DNA from: Dactylonectria macrodidyma
Lineage: Eukaryota; Ascomycota; Sordariomycetes; Hypocreales; Nectriaceae
DNA length: 64,000 nt
Direction of reading: 5' to 3'
NCBI GenBank assembly: GCA_020744425.1
Contig: JAGMUV010000006.1
Location: forward strand, 1,240,001-1,304,000
The first letter of the stretch is position 1. Each line of letters begins with the position of its first letter. The translations under genes were made by a program, and so were the position numbers. This document shows, piece after piece, positions 32,464 to 45,400 of the stretch. The notes beneath the pieces are model-generated. The model was not told the origin of the DNA and made no database searches. It worked only from the letters and a program-made list of their open reading frames with translations.

Positions 32464-35400
32464 AAATAGGTGGCGCAATGCTGCATTCGTACATAGCTCT
32501 TCCTCTTCTCAGGCACAATGTGCTCCCGTCTATTATTATATAACGACCCGTGATGCTATAGAGTCGAAATACAACATTTAACTCACAACTACCACCCTTC
32601 CACGTGTCTTGCTGTCTGTCCTGCATACAATAACTGTCCCACTTCCATGTGCCCACCACATCTCTGCCTTGCATACAAGAGCTGTCCCTCTTCCACGTGC
32701 TCATCCATTTGCCTTGCGTCCCTCGCCTCAATTGGTGTATGCCGAACGGCACAGCCGGCATCATCACACTCCCACACCCGGTACGTGGAACGATGTTTCT
32801 ATGCATACCGTCTCTGTCCTTGCCAATCCCTTGCCTGCTAGCTCTCGTCACTCTGGTTGCAGCCTTTGCCTCATCAAGGCTAAGCAGCGTCGCATCGGGG
32901 ACACGCACACAGGGCAGAAATGACCAGGTTCTCGGATTTCCCCAGGACCAACAAACTGGACTAATTAGGACTAGCCGTCTCGCCGCTCTTGCTCAGTCGA
33001 TGCTTCCGTGCCAGAATGGCGACCACCAAGTTTGTCTTGATCGATGTGCCAAACTGAAGAATAATTAAGCTGTCAAAAGAGGAGCACTCATGCATCGGTC
33101 TTTTCAACTTAAACTTGAGTTGTCAGGTGGCTCTGTTGCAAGTTTGACGAAGTACCGTCCTGTAGTAGGCAGCCCGGGTGGCTCAGATACAAAAGCAGGA
33201 CCGCCAGGCTAAACCGCTCACTCTGATTCTGCGTAAGTGGGACAGCGGGGGTTGGGGATTCAATACAAATCTGTTCTTTTCACATTTTGACCTATGATGA
33301 GCACTTGGCATGAGGGAGCATTGCGAACAGGAAGAACATCCTACTGCATGACCAAACACATGATGCAATCAAGCATACTGAGGTCAGCGATTTCATCGAA
33401 TGTGGAAATCTTTTATCTGTTTGGGACTGAAATCAGTCAGAGAGGGCTAGTCCAATCCCAAGGTAGGAAAGGTATCATCGTCCCTTCAATCGTCTTTCAC
33501 CTTTCTTAGAGCAGTATGAGCTATGTAGAGCCTTGGCGAAAACCACTACACCTCTACGAATGCCTTGAGCCTTCTTCATGATGTTCCCTCCAGATATTGG
33601 TTCTGGTCTAAAAGCAGCGAACCTCAGGTACATACCCTTGTGTGTGTTCCTGGCAACTCGGACGGTTCATCGACAGCTCAACCCAACAGGGGAAAGTCAC
33701 AGTGCGACCCTGGCGACTGATCCGAACAAGGGGGGCTTGAAGAGTCGGCCCTCCCTCAACCGAGATGGAGTGGGTGAGATGCAGCATAAGACTGCTGAAG
33801 GATCCGGATCCTGGGCTTCGGCTACAGAGCAAAAACCCCTGGCTGATCTTTTTCCCCCAGTCTCGAACGTAAATGTCAGGCCATGCAGGCTCCTGGCAGC
33901 ATGATTACTTTTTATCAAGGGTCCTTTTCTTGATTGAGAGATCTGCTGCAGTCCCTAGGGGACGGGGTTCGAGAACGCCCTGTGCCTCTGGTAGCGAAAA
34001 GCACAGGTTCTCCGGAGCATGTCTAAAGGCAGACAATTGACGGCTAGAAGGAGCTAAAACGCCGTGGCTTGTGCTTGGCTCCCCTGAAGGCTGGCCCGGC
34101 TCGTCCGCGCGGAGCTTGGAGCGTTGAACCCTGCGCCCATCGCCCGAGTCTTCTTCCGTACGTCTCGTCTAAAATAGTCAGGTTCCGAAATGCCATGTCT
34201 AAGATAGCGCAGGGCCGGAAGGCCAACACTGCTCGCGCGGAAAGGATAGTGTGAGAGGGGAAAAATAAAATATCCCGTAGAGCCATTGGCCAATGTCCCG
34301 CATGCCGGCGCGTGCGGAACTCGGGCTTTTGGGGCCGCTTCTGGAAGTTCGGATGAGAAATCAACTGCGAGGTGACATCGTGGGATGCCAGCATGGCGTA
34401 GCCTCGCGTTCCCCAGCACCTGGGAGTTCGGAGGTTTTTGGGAATGCCCACTTGTCGGGACGCACAGGTTCGTTTTTTTTTATGACTGCCAAGCAAAACC
34501 CGGCTGCGGCGATTTTTCCCGTCTTAATTCTCCTTTGGAATGCAGCTCAGCAATGTCTCCGTTCGGGATGACACATGGGGAGGATGGCACAGCTTAGCGA
34601 ACTGTGATATTGACCGAGCTACCGGTAAAAAGTCATGCAGAAAACGATCCTGCGGCATTTCCAAGCCACCAGCTGCACTAAGACAACTCCGTTATGACTT
34701 TGGGATCTTCCATGGACTTGGTTGATAAGCATGGAGGGTGACTACACTGACTAGACATCGAGTTCACAGAGAGGCGTTATTAGTGTGCCTTGCACAAGGC
34801 ACACCTCGCTTGCCTCGAATGTTGTTCTGGTTCAAGCCTTCTGAGGCTAGTGGAGATGACCTTTCAATCAGTGGGTTGAGGTAAGCAATTAGATCGTTTC
34901 AACAAGTGAGTGGCTTCTAAACCCTTCTAGTTGGTGTGTCGTGCTAGCATCCCGTCGTGCCGGTCCCGTCTTCAGCTGGGAGCCTGTGCCGCCTTTTAGG
35001 GCGTACTAATGACGCTAGCTCGCATAACATCCGTTCTGTGAACTCTTCCCAGTTACCCATCACTGCTCCCCCGTATTTTAAGTCAAGACGTATCTAGAAT
35101 CTAGTCGAAAGTAGTACATACGTCAATTGCCACTGCGTCTGTAGCTCACGTCACAAGTGAACTACTGTCCCGTTCTGCACTCATACCCAACGTCGGTTGC
35201 GATGGAAAGCGTCCCCGTTCCAGTTGCTTTCACATGCCTAGTCCCGATTGCATGCGGGCGTTTTTAGTCTTGTTGTCCCCCCCTCTTGTCGAGTCATTTG
35301 GGTGCTACCTGGTATGTCATCATCCGCCCTTCCAAATTTCACTCGAGGGTGGAAGACAGCAGCGAACGACTCGATCACGATGTCACTTCATCAGGGTCGA

Positions 35401-35568
35401 CACTAGTGATGGCGCTCGAGATGGCTGACTCTTGGCACGCATCTCGTATCTCGTCATGTGTGGGATGGCGGATGAATGTAGTTCCGCGCTACTTGGCTCT
35501 TGGACAAGGAACCTGTTTTGATACGCCACACCAACGACTAGTGATAGACATAGCCAGTCATTGTAACC
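32464..35568. other. Intergenic
   Basis: This 3.1-kb spacer lies between the tyrosinase and antiporter genes, both on plus. It contains a repeated CCAC.T/CTTGC.T.C-like motif at 32590-32720 (three loose copies of ccacttccatgtgc/ccctcttccacgtgc) and a 22-bp near-perfect palindrome at 34783-34804. I recognise no gene; the frame at 34044-34496 (minus) has no family resemblance. Confidence 0.5.
34783..34804. repeat. Palindrome with 10-bp arms and 2-nt spacer
   Basis: GTGTGCCTTG (34783-34792) pairs perfectly with CAAGGCACAC (34795-34804) around CA. It lies 765 bp upstream of the antiporter gene. It could be a protein dimer site or a cruciform-forming sequence; no known motif is matched. Confidence 0.8.
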
Positions 35569-37412
35569 ATGGAGTCCTCGCTCGCATACCATGAACCCTC
35601 TGTTGTCACGATTGCAATCCTTTCCAGCTTCCTCTTGTTGATGAACCTGGTCAACTATGGGTTAGACAAGGTTGCCTTCTGTGGCCTGATCGGCCAAGTC
35701 GCGCTCGGCATGGCTTGGGGCACTCCTGGTGGCAAGTTGCTAGACAGAGACATGGAGAATGCTACTATGCAGCTGGGGTATCTTGGCTTGATACTCCTCG
35801 TGTTTGAAGGTACGTCCCGTCCACCCTCAACTCTGTGTTGCTTGCTCCTGACATCCCATAACAGGTGGATTGGCGACGTCATTCAAAACCCTGAAGGCGA
35901 ATCTTGTCCTCTCTGCTGGTGTTGCCATCACCGGAATCTCAGTCCCAATGGGCCTTTCATTCGTTCTGCAATCCATGGTCGATGCTACCTTGCTACAAGC
36001 CTTCGCCGCCGGAGCCGCTCTATGTTCAACCAGTCTTGGGACAACCTTTACCATCTTAGGGACCAGTGGCCTTGCATCTACTCGTCTCGGTGTGGTGCTG
36101 ACGAGCGCAGCCATGATGGATGACGTTATCGGCCTCATCATGGTTCAGGTTGTGTCAAATCTCGGCGGCGATGATTTCACCGCTGCGACGGTTATCAGAC
36201 CCGTGATGGTATCGCTTGCTTTTGCCACTGTTATTCCCGCGCTCTGCAAGTTTTTTGTTGTCCCAATCACCCTAAAGCTGAACGCAATGCGGGAGTCAAC
36301 CCCGACATCAAAGCTCGCTACTCTCCTCAAGCTGAGGCAGACTGCGTTCACGATACACACAGCTTTTTTGCTCGCATTGACAATTGGGGCGACGTTTGCT
36401 GGAACGTCTAGTCTTCTCGCAGCATACATCGCCGGGGCGGTGATCAGCTGGTGGGATTCAGAGGTCGTTCACGTCCGAGTAGGACTGAATGCTAGCTCCG
36501 AACCACAGGAGACGGAGACGTCTGAAATTGATGGAGCCAATATTTCCCGGGCATCAACTTCAAATGCTCCACAAGTTGCGCCGGTCGTTCACGATGATTC
36601 TTCAGAGACCCAGCAAGACAATTCTACCTCGGGTGTTGGAGTATTTGATAACTACTACCGACCTGTAGTAGAGTACATGCTCAAACCCTTCTTCTTCGTA
36701 AGTTGTGCTGGGACCCAACACTGTTGATAAAGAACATTACTAACGAATTCAGGCCTCCATTGGGTTCTCTATTCCAATCACTCGCATGTTTTCTGGGCCT
36801 ATCGTATGGCGAGGAGCCATCTATACTATTTTAATGTTGATTGGAAAATTACTGTGCGGTGCTTGGTTAGCCCCGTTAGGAAGCCCTCTTCGATTCGCAA
36901 CACAACTCGCCAGGCGGTTTTCAGTTCGTCACAAACGGAGCCCGAAGTCGACTTCTCCGGGATCTCAGTGCACAAACTCGACACCTGGAACCGATCACAA
37001 CGTGTCGCCTCGGTCAGAGAACGTGGGAACGCAAGAAGATGTGCCTTTAGAGACGCTGGCAGATGGGAACTCGAGACTGGTTTCTAGCGAGGTTCGGAAC
37101 GCAACACCAAAGCCCAAGCAACCGAAATCTGTGTACCCAGCGTGTATCGTGGGACTGGGAATGGTGGCCCGCGGTGAGATCGGCTTCTTGATTGCGGCAT
37201 TGGCCGAAAGCAAAGGAGTCTTCGGTCGTCAATCCAGCGGTCAGCCATCAGAGCTGTTTCTAGTCGTCACTTGGGCCATTTCGCTTTGCACCGTTATCGG
37301 ACCGATCTGTGTGGGACTGCTCGTAAACCGGGTTAGACGCTTGGAAAATGGGAGCCGCCAAGATGGAGTCGAAGGCAGGCAGAATGTTCTTGGCGCTTGG
37401 GGGGTGAGTTGA
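35569..37412 (+). CDS. CPA2-type Na+(K+)/H+ antiporter
   Basis: This is a three-exon gene: 35569-35809, 35865-36697 and 36753-37412, giving 577 residues. The first part has TM helices with the family pattern FCGLIGQVALGMAWG, LGYLGLILLVFEGG and ALCSTSLGTTFTILG. The adjacent aspartates in SAAMMDDVIGLIM are the two-Asp ion-binding motif of CPA2/KefB-like exchangers. Further TM helices follow, including FLLALTIGATFAGTSSLLAAYIAGAVISWW. A hydrophilic Ser/Thr/Glu-rich loop (about 305-355) and another (about 430-485) interrupt the membrane part. The last helices include GMVARGEIGFLIAALAESKG and FLVVTWAISLCTVIGPICVGLLVNR. About 11-13 TM segments are expected. It probably exchanges monovalent cations for protons at the plasma or an organelle membrane. 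The compact size fits fungal members. Confidence 0.92.
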
Positions 37413-37824
37413 CCTTCACTACAGAGAGCGGAATGCCATTGCATTGGAAAGAAGTCCAGGGTGTTTGAGATTGTTTCTTGGTAGAGAAGAACGTTTGTTT
37501 GTTTGAGGTGTATTTTTTTCTCTCGGAAAATGCATGCTGGGAAACCCTTTGAACCATGAATCTGTATTACTGACTAGACCGCCGTAGACCGCCGTAGACC
37601 GCCGCAGACCCCGTCTTTTCCAAGCACGTTACATGTTCACGCCATTGCGTTTATCGCAAACCCTTGCTAACGCGATATGTAGTGCCTCGGCCCTGCCTTA
37701 TCGCCTTATCTAAATGGCTCGTTACCATCGTCTGATTTAGATAGTGCAAATAGTATAATACTGCTAGAGCCGACAATTTTACCTTGAAGACACCATTTTC
37801 TCTCCCTCGAGAACCGGCTCAAAG
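37413..37824. other. Intergenic with short tandem repeat
   Basis: This 412-bp spacer lies between the antiporter and the nucleoside permease, both on plus. It contains 3.6 copies of TAGACCGCCG at 37575-37610. Confidence 0.6.
37575..37610. repeat. Tandem repeat, 10-bp unit TAGACCGCCG
   Basis: Three copies (the last cut and carrying one substitution, CAGACC) run from 37575 to 37610, 215 bp upstream of the start of the purine nucleoside permease gene. Confidence 0.9.
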
Positions 37825-39136
37825 ATGGATTTCCTTTCAGTGCGGTCACTTGTTTCTGGCGCATTTTTGTTCGTTGGACTCTACTTGGCTCTGGGGACAA
37901 GCCGCTCCCCGCCCACTGTCGAGACGATAGCGCCGAAGGTATTCATCGTTAGCTTGGTATGTTGAACATTCCTCTTTGCGAACTCTCATAGGAGCGCCGT
38001 TCTCGGAGTTGCGACTGTAACATTCTGACACGAAACCGTCACTAGTTTTCCCTAGAAGCCAATGTATGGTACGAACATTTGCCGGGCAGTGGTGTAGGAG
38101 ACCTATATGCGCAGAATATCTCTGTTCCAGGTCTAAGCCCTCAGTATCCCTCTGTCCATTGTACTTCCGATGGAAGTGTCTGCCAAGTCACGACGGGCAT
38201 GGCTGAGATAAATGCCGCAACTACCATCACCTCGTTAGTTCTATCACAGAAATTCGACTTGAAGAATACGTATTTCATTCTCGCGGGAATCGCTGGAGTC
38301 AACCCCAAACACGCAACCCTTGGAAGCGTCACGCTTGCTCGGTTCGGCATTCAGCCTGCGCTGCAATACGAGATCGATCCTAGGGAGGCGCCGGAAACTT
38401 GGAAGACGGGCTATTTTTCGTTCGGAACACAAAGCCCGTTAGAGTACCCAACCGAGTTCTATGGCACGGAAGTCTTTGAGCTGAACGAGGCCCTCAGAGA
38501 CGTCGCATTCGGCTTCGCGTCGGCAGCAAAGCTGAATGATACGTCATATGCCCAAGAGTATCGAACCAAATACGAGGCTCACGGACCGTCATATGATGCT
38601 GCCATCAGGTCGCCCTCTCTACTGAAATGCGACGTTCTAACGAGCGACGTGTTTTTCTCTGGAAACATTCTTGGAGAAGGATTTGAAGATCTGACGAGTC
38701 TTTGGACAAATGGGCATGGGAAGTACTGCATGTCAGCCATGGAGGACAATGCGATTTTCGAGGTTTTGGTTCGGTTCCACGTCCACCAATTGGTCGACTT
38801 CAGCAGAGTCATCCTTTTACGCACAGGTACAAGAGACGTTGTTTCGCTCCCAACTAAGACGAATGGCTGACTTTGATTCCAGGCTCAAACTTCGATCGTC
38901 CTCCACCAGAGATGGATGTGTTGACCCATTTGCGAGGCGAGCACCTGAACGGTGTCAAGATCGCGGTAGACAATATTTTCTTGGCGGGAGTAGAAATAGT
39001 AAAAGGCATCCTTGGGGACTGGGATGAGACATTCCAGAGTGGAATTAAGCCTTCGAATTATGTGGGTGACATCCTCGGAACTATTGGAGGAGTCCCGGGA
39101 TTCAGACCTGATCTGATTTTGGAGGCTTATGCGTGA
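37825..39136 (+). CDS. Purine nucleoside permease family protein (NUP)
   Basis: This is a three-exon gene: 37825-37956, 38046-38826 and 38883-39136, giving 388 residues. The N-terminus has a hydrophobic signal or anchor (LVSGAFLFVGLYLALG). The body matches the NUP family in order: PKVFIVS..FSLEANVWYE at 38-55, LYAQNISVPGLSPQYP, VHCTSDGSVCQVTTGMAEINA, TYFILAGIAGVNP (Gly-rich phosphorylase-like loop), LKCDVLTSDVFFSGN, and CMSAMEDNAIFE. The C-terminus FDRPPPEMDVLTHL is also typical. Family members such as Candida NUP transport purine nucleosides, but the fold is related to nucleoside phosphorylases and the protein has few TM helices. It may therefore be a secreted or anchored nucleoside-binding or hydrolysing protein. 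The first intron (37957-38045) has donor GTATGT. The second (38827-38882) uses GTACAA, a weaker donor. Confidence 0.9.
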
Positions 39137-40546
39137 TCAAAATGGAGTTCAGAGTTCATATCAGTAGAGTAGATGGTGCTACAAAGAACAGTACTTTGAT
39201 TGCCTCTGTAGATCGGAGAAATGAAGGTATACAATCGCCGACTCAGAATATCTGCCAAAGAATTTGATCATATGCTCCCAACGTGAACGCGACAGCGAGG
39301 TCAACGGATTAGATGATCAGGTCTATGTCATCAGAATTGAAAGTAAATGAGAAGACAGGCTGGTGATCGGAATGGAAATTAAAGATTGAAGTGAAGCTCC
39401 TCTTGTTGAAAATCCGTTTTCTGTGTACAAGTTGTGGCAATTTTTTATGTTGAGAGATTTAGCGACTACCATAAAAGGCAGATCGTGGTTTGAACCCACT
39501 TATCTACATCATGTGTATCTGTTTTAAATGTAAAACTTCACTTCTCAAGCAAAAGACGAACCGTAGAAATTCCAAGAGAAATATCGCCCGATAGTCAAAC
39601 GAAATTTACACTGAACGAAGCACCTCGAGGACGTTAGACGCTCCCCAACCCGAGATAAATGGATGACTCGACCTATATAATGAATGAGCGTAAAATACGG
39701 CCATCATTTATTTCACCGTCTAGATTACTGAGACAAGAAATTTGGCACCAATGATTAAAATGTTAAGCTTCTTGAGATTTTAGATCCGGGTAGTCCCTCA
39801 AAAGTGATATTGCTCTTTGCGTGGACAACAGGGTGAAACGGCCCACAGTTATCGTAAACTTACCGCAGTAAAATGTTGTCATAGATGCTGCATTTTTCTT
39901 CTTCTTCGGAAAACACAGAGTTTGTAGCTAAAACCAGTTGAAGTTCAATATCCCATGACGTGAGTTGTTGGTTTCCATGCTCCTGCGTAAACTAATGGAA
40001 ATGTTCTCGGAGAGCATCAGATGCCATTTCTAAATAGAGATCCTCGTTCGGAAGTCAAGTTCTCGATACAGATTCAAGCGAGCACTCGAGATCACATCCA
40101 ACTTCTGCTGACGGACGTCAGAGCTGGACGCTCCAAAATTAGACGTGATACCTAGGTAGCAGTATTGCTAAAGTAAGGCAGTTCCCAAAGCACTGCCGAG
40201 AGCATAGGAATCAGTTAATGGCCGATGATGCAACAGCTTACAGAAAGCATGTATTACCCCCCTCCCAAAGATCATCAAATAAGGCAATCGCATTCATGCC
40301 ACAGACGGTTGAAGGGGCTGTGTCACTCACGACTTCTCCAATTGCAACAAACTTATGTTAAACTCCGCGTGTGGCTGACTTATGTCGGGTTGGGTCTAGG
40401 GGACATGGCGGGCTTGTCTCTAATGGCCAGCTACAAGTGCTCCAAGATGCCGGACGAGAGGCGTTGAAAAGTCCCAGGCCAGGGATTGCTTTTTTTAATG
40501 ACAACTGAGCACTCTACCTGAGACTTAGTCCCTTTCATCATCTGAG
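39137..40546. other. Intergenic, AT-rich, between convergent genes
   Basis: This 1.4-kb spacer lies between the 3' ends of the nucleoside permease gene (plus) and the acyl-CoA ligase gene (minus). It should hold both terminators. It is AT-rich and no coding pattern was seen. Confidence 0.6.
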
Positions 40547-42430
40547 TTACAGTCTTGAATCTCGCTCTTCGAGCCTCCTCATTTCCCTCACATCCTTCCT
40601 CAGAATCTTCCCCGACGGACTGCGCGGTACTGCGTCGACGAAACGCACACCGCCTCTCAGGCGCTTGTGATCCGAAACCTTGGACTGCACGTACTCTATC
40701 AAGTCTGTCTCCGAGACTTCTCCTTTGGCAGGCGGGGCGAGAACAACGTATGCTCGGGGAACCTCGGTGCCGTCCTGGGCGATGCCGATCACGGCGGCAT
40801 CTACAACTGCTGTGTGAGATGCTAGGATGCCTTCTAGCTCAGCGGGTGCTACTTGAAGACCTTTGTACTTGATCAATTCCTAACACGGTTAATATCGCTC
40901 TTGTGGGGACTAGTCTCACTGGCAGTTGGACTTCGAATTACCTTCTTTCTATCAACGATAAAGAGATCGGTCCCCTTGATTTCCAGAATATCGCCGGTTC
41001 GAAGCCAGCCATCTGTTGTAAAGGTTTTCTGATTCGCATCAGGGTTATTATGATACCCTTGAGTTACGATCGGCCCTTTGATGAGCGCCTCACCCGGCTC
41101 GCCGGGCTTGACATCCGTTTCGTCATCGTCTACCAGCCTAAAGCCCTTATTAGCAGATATTGAACTGACTTGCTTAAGAAACTAACCTCAAAAGCACATT
41201 TGGCAAAGGTGACCCCAGACTGCCCATCGTGACTGGCGTTCCTGGAGTAACAAAAGTCGCAGACCCTGTGGTCTCGCTCAGTCCCCATGTCTGTCTCACC
41301 GAAGAAGCCATCTTCATTTTTTTCGTGGCCGCTTGCTGCAGCTCCCCCGTCAGCGGGGCAGCACCGCATATAGCAGATCTCATGTGACGGAACTGGTCTT
41401 TCACGGCTGGGTGTTTCGCAATGGCCATGTAAATCGGCGGAACGGTGAAGAACCCAGTGATGCGAAGCTCATCGCAGTAGCGGAGGAAGTCATCAAATTT
41501 GAAGGTTGGCATCCAGTAGACGATGCCGCCTTCATAGAAGGGGTTGATGAAGTAGCCCTGGACGCCGGCAATATGGGCAGTGGGAAGGTGTCCCAGGGTC
41601 CGGTGGTGAAAGGGATTGCCTTGACGAGCCTCCTCATCATATACTGGCCGACTAACTGCAGCAGGCAACGTAGCCTCGGCCACTATGTTGGTGTGGGAAA
41701 TAAGCATCCCTAACCATGGTCAGTTGCAGGAAAGTTGACTTTATGAGAGAGCAATTCGGCACACTACCCTTCGGAAGCCCAGTCGTGCCAGACGAGTATA
41801 GAATGCAAATTTTGCTCTTTTCCAACTCTCGCGAGTCTGTAATCCTTTTCCAGTCGAGGCTGTCTTTGAAACCGCAAGCCAGTGTCCCATCGGCACTCTC
41901 AAGCTTGATTTCCGGGTGGCTCCTCAGCACGAGAACATTCCTCTCGGACAACCCGGCGCTCTTTGCCGCATCAACAGTCAGCTGCTTCAAGTCCTGACTG
42001 CAAACAACTACTTTTCCGGGTCCATCGCGTATCTGCCTCGCCAGGTCCTTGACCGTGCTTGCGGGTGAGGCAGCAGAGTAGATGCCCTCGGCTGCAACGA
42101 CGCCAAAGAACAAACACGCAAGTGCGGACTGGCCGGTTGACACAGTCACGACAACATCTTTCCCTGGGCCGGTAGCGCCGATTCCAAAGGAATGTCGGAG
42201 GAAGTATGCAATATTCTTTGTCAAGCCTCGGGCTTGAGATTTCGTGATGTATCGCTGAGGATCTCGCGCTTCGGCATGGATCGGCGTGTCCTCTTTGGCC
42301 CGACAGTGTTCCGAGTCTGGTCAACATTAGAAGGTTCTCTTCAAATTGAATCAAACCGCCACGTACCAAAAAGAAAGGTGAGAACGTCTACGCTGGGAAT
42401 CGGAACCACGTTATCCTGATTGTAAATCAT
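40547..42430 (-). CDS. 4-coumarate-CoA ligase-like acyl-CoA synthetase, peroxisomal (PTS1 SRL)
   Basis: This is a five-exon gene: 42367-42430, 41768-42316, 41187-41709, 40942-41137 and 40547-40879, giving 554 residues. The adenylate-forming (ANL) motifs are in order. The P-loop-like YSSGTTGLPKG is at about 195-205, completed across the second intron as KG|MLISHTNIV. The next is TWGLSETTGSATF in exon 3. DGWLRTGDILEIKGTDLFIVDRKKELIKYKG spans the exon 4/5 junction. The catalytic lysine is K535 in PRSPSGKILRK. The protein ends in S-R-L, a good type-1 peroxisomal targeting signal. It should activate an aromatic, fatty or short acid as acyl-adenylate and then acyl-CoA inside peroxisomes. Possible substrates are coumarate-like acids or fatty acids for beta-oxidation. 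All four introns (49-62 bp) close in frame. Specificity is not readable. Confidence 0.92.
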
Positions 42431-45400
42431 TTTGGTGGCTGGACGGGCTGTTAGGATTGATCCTAGAGGCTGATGGAGTACGAGTATCAGGTCCAAGCTA
42501 CGGTTTTTTTAACACAAGCACAACTTTCCCAATTCCCAAGGCACGTCTCTAAGCCAAAAACGGTGTTCTTGTTGTAACGCAATCAGCACATTGGGTTCAT
42601 ACCGAGGCTTAAGCATGGTCCTTACCCCGCAATCGAGGATGCTCGTTTCCTCAGCTCGAGAGTCTACACTTCGTAGTCTACGAATAATGATGCGGAGAGC
42701 TCGAGCTGGCAGCCACGCGCTAATCCTAACGGGGACAGCAAATCGTGTTGGTACTTGAAATGGGGATGCCGAGGGGTGATCAAGCAGTTCACGTACCTCC
42801 TACTGTTGGCAGCATTGAAGTTCGGCAAATTGATACCGAATTCGATGCCCGCTCATGACTCAAGTAATTGTTCTGTTGTTTATCAAGGATTTTATAAAAT
42901 ATGCATTTTGTTGTTGTCCCAGGTTTTGGTATTGGGTCCATGTTACTCCTGTTCTTATTGCTGTCTTTTTTTTACTGTTGTACTCTGGTCCTCCCTTTGG
43001 ATACGTGCTATCAAGGTCCCCACGACTTATTGACAAATTCGCATCTGCTACTGAACTCCCAGGCAGCATCAACACGCCCGGCAAGGGGCCAAGCCCAATT
43101 AAATTTGTTCGCCAAGTTTTGCATAATGTGGTCATCCAAGTTGCGAGTGTTTCCTTCAGATGTCCCGTACGAACGATGTGCTGAGTCACGGACAGAAGAC
43201 GCGAACTTATTGACGTCGAATGTCGCAAACCCCGCCCCAGTTGCAGCGAATGTTCCATCTACACGCCAATCATTCTCGTTTCATTGTCGTCCACGGCCCT
43301 TGAGCTATATTAAACTCCCTAATTGACACTTTTTTAAGCCAGCGAGGCCAAGCAGTGGCTGAATAATAAACAATTGGTCGGCTTTCACATAGAAGGCTGG
43401 TCTCGTCATGTGTGGCGAACGGATATTCTCCTAAGCATGTGGATCGAATTGAGAGTGAATCAGAGTGCAGCCAATGAGCAGGTTGAACAAAGCCAAGTCC
43501 CTACCCTACAATCCCACATTTGAGAGTGCCCTACGGCCCTTCAGTTATTTGCTCCAATCTTTTGGCCTTCTTTTAGTAGAAGACCAGGGTATGTTCGGCC
43601 TGCCGCGACCTTCACTGCACTTCGGGGCGCCCTCTATCCCTGCGCTCTTGTGGGAGATCTCGCAAGCTCTTCGACCTCACTCGTAACAGAGAGCGTAGGT
43701 GGGGGCGGGCTACATGTAATTTATCCGTGCACGTAGCCATGATTGTTCGTGCGCCGAGCAATGCGCCTATGTAATAAGTGTGAGAAAGAATAATGTATAC
43801 TGTTAGCTCCTGAATTAACTCGTGTATGCAATGTTCGGGGTTGAGTTTTGTGGGAGCTCAAGGGGGCCATAGTCGAAACCTGCAACGTTGCGTAGCATGG
43901 TTGGCAACGAACGCTCAATGTCGGGCCTTGAAGTGAGCTTTGTTTGATAGCCTGACTGATCAACCGTGAGTGATTCTCTTCTGCGACCGATTTGGAGGCG
44001 AATATTTGTACTCATGCAGTGCCTACCGGATTCGGTCATTGTCTGGAAGACATGCTGACCTGGAAGGACTGTATGAGAGTCACGATGTGTCAGCACGGGC
44101 CAGGAATCAACGACTAAATGGTCCTTGGTTTGTTCAAGTGAGACTTCCGGTTCGATTCCGACAGATGTCGAGTCTTGGGCCAGGCAGCTAGTGGCCCGGA
44201 GCCATCTCTTTCGGCCTCGTCCTACGGGCCGATCTCATGACCAAATCTAGCGACCTTTTGTGTGGGCGGAGCGATGCAAATGTAGTCGTTCTCGATTGAG
44301 AGCGTACGTAGTCGTGCCCTAGTGGAGACGGGCGCGTGACACAGATTGTGTCGGAGAAGGTGAGGGATTCGCGGCCACGGCGTGTTGCAGCCAATTTCTC
44401 CGTTCGGCCTGTCTTGGATTGGAAACATCAGGCCAGGATTGCAGGTTGGGGTTGCGGCTGGGCGGCACCGTTTGTTGTCACAGGGCACCTCAGACCTGTC
44501 GGTAGAGGGGTGAGAGGGTGAGAGGGATGGAGCGATGCAGTAATGCAGTGGTCTGTCCTGAATTGGGTGGTCATCAACTGCTGCACAGGCTGTCGTTGGC
44601 TGGCGAAGGGCCCAAAGCGCCGGCGGAACATGGCATTTCCGCTGCTGGGCTGAGCGCTAGACCTGGAAGCCCCGCGTTCCGAGAGACTAACGCTGCGAGA
44701 GGAATTGAAGAGTGATCCACCACTGGCTGCATGGGGACAGATTGATTAACGACTGACATCGGGATGGATATTGGGCTTTAGAATGCATCGTGTTGGGCGC
44801 GTGAGGCGGTGGGCATTGAAGCTGCGCAGTCAATCTCGAATTCTCTACTGGATGTGGGCAGTTCGAGACATGTTGATGCCTTGCAACCCTGGCGGGCCCT
44901 GCTTCCTTCCTCTTCAGTGTGTCGAGCCAGGGCAAGTGCCCCGTGGGAAGTTTCAGTTGGAAGGGACCAGATGGAACAGACAATGCCTCCTGCTACAACC
45001 ATTTTACTACTCTAATTATAACCATGACCCAAGTTACGTCACTTTCTAAGTCCGGATGATCGTAAACAAATCTCATATTTTATTCTGCCTGCACGAAGTA
45101 GCGGCTCCTTGAGTGATCATCACCTCCTCACCCCGCAACACTACTCCTAGCTCCTGTGCTATCCAGAGCTCGCTCCCCATCCAGCTCGCTTTCTCGGCAT
45201 TGTCCCGCACATAAATGTTCCCATGTACACAGAAGGATTCTCGGAAGACCCATCTCCGCTACAAGGCCAAATATCGCCGTAGTCCACATACGGGTGCGGA
45301 TTGGTTCATCGCCATGGGTGCCGGCCGCTGCTACGACACCAAGGGGGTGGGAGGCTAGGATCCGGAGGTGGCTGATCCCGAACGCACTGCTGTCGACGAC

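Noticed and set aside
33170..33270. tRNA-like TGGCTCAGAT followed by GGTTGGGGATTC
   Set aside because: The B box is off consensus, and no cloverleaf with a 7-bp acceptor stem can be folded.
34044..34496. 150-codon minus-strand open frame
   Set aside because: No family resemblance and a second overlapping open frame of similar length; no support for a transposase.
39481..39505. Minus-strand GTGGGTTCAAACCAC, like a T-arm
   Set aside because: There is no A box or acceptor pairing upstream on the minus strand; it is only a small inverted repeat.
44149..44159. Perfect tRNA B-box sequence GGTTCGATTCC
   Set aside because: The T-stem does not pair over five bases, and no A box or acceptor stem can be found 40-70 bp upstream.
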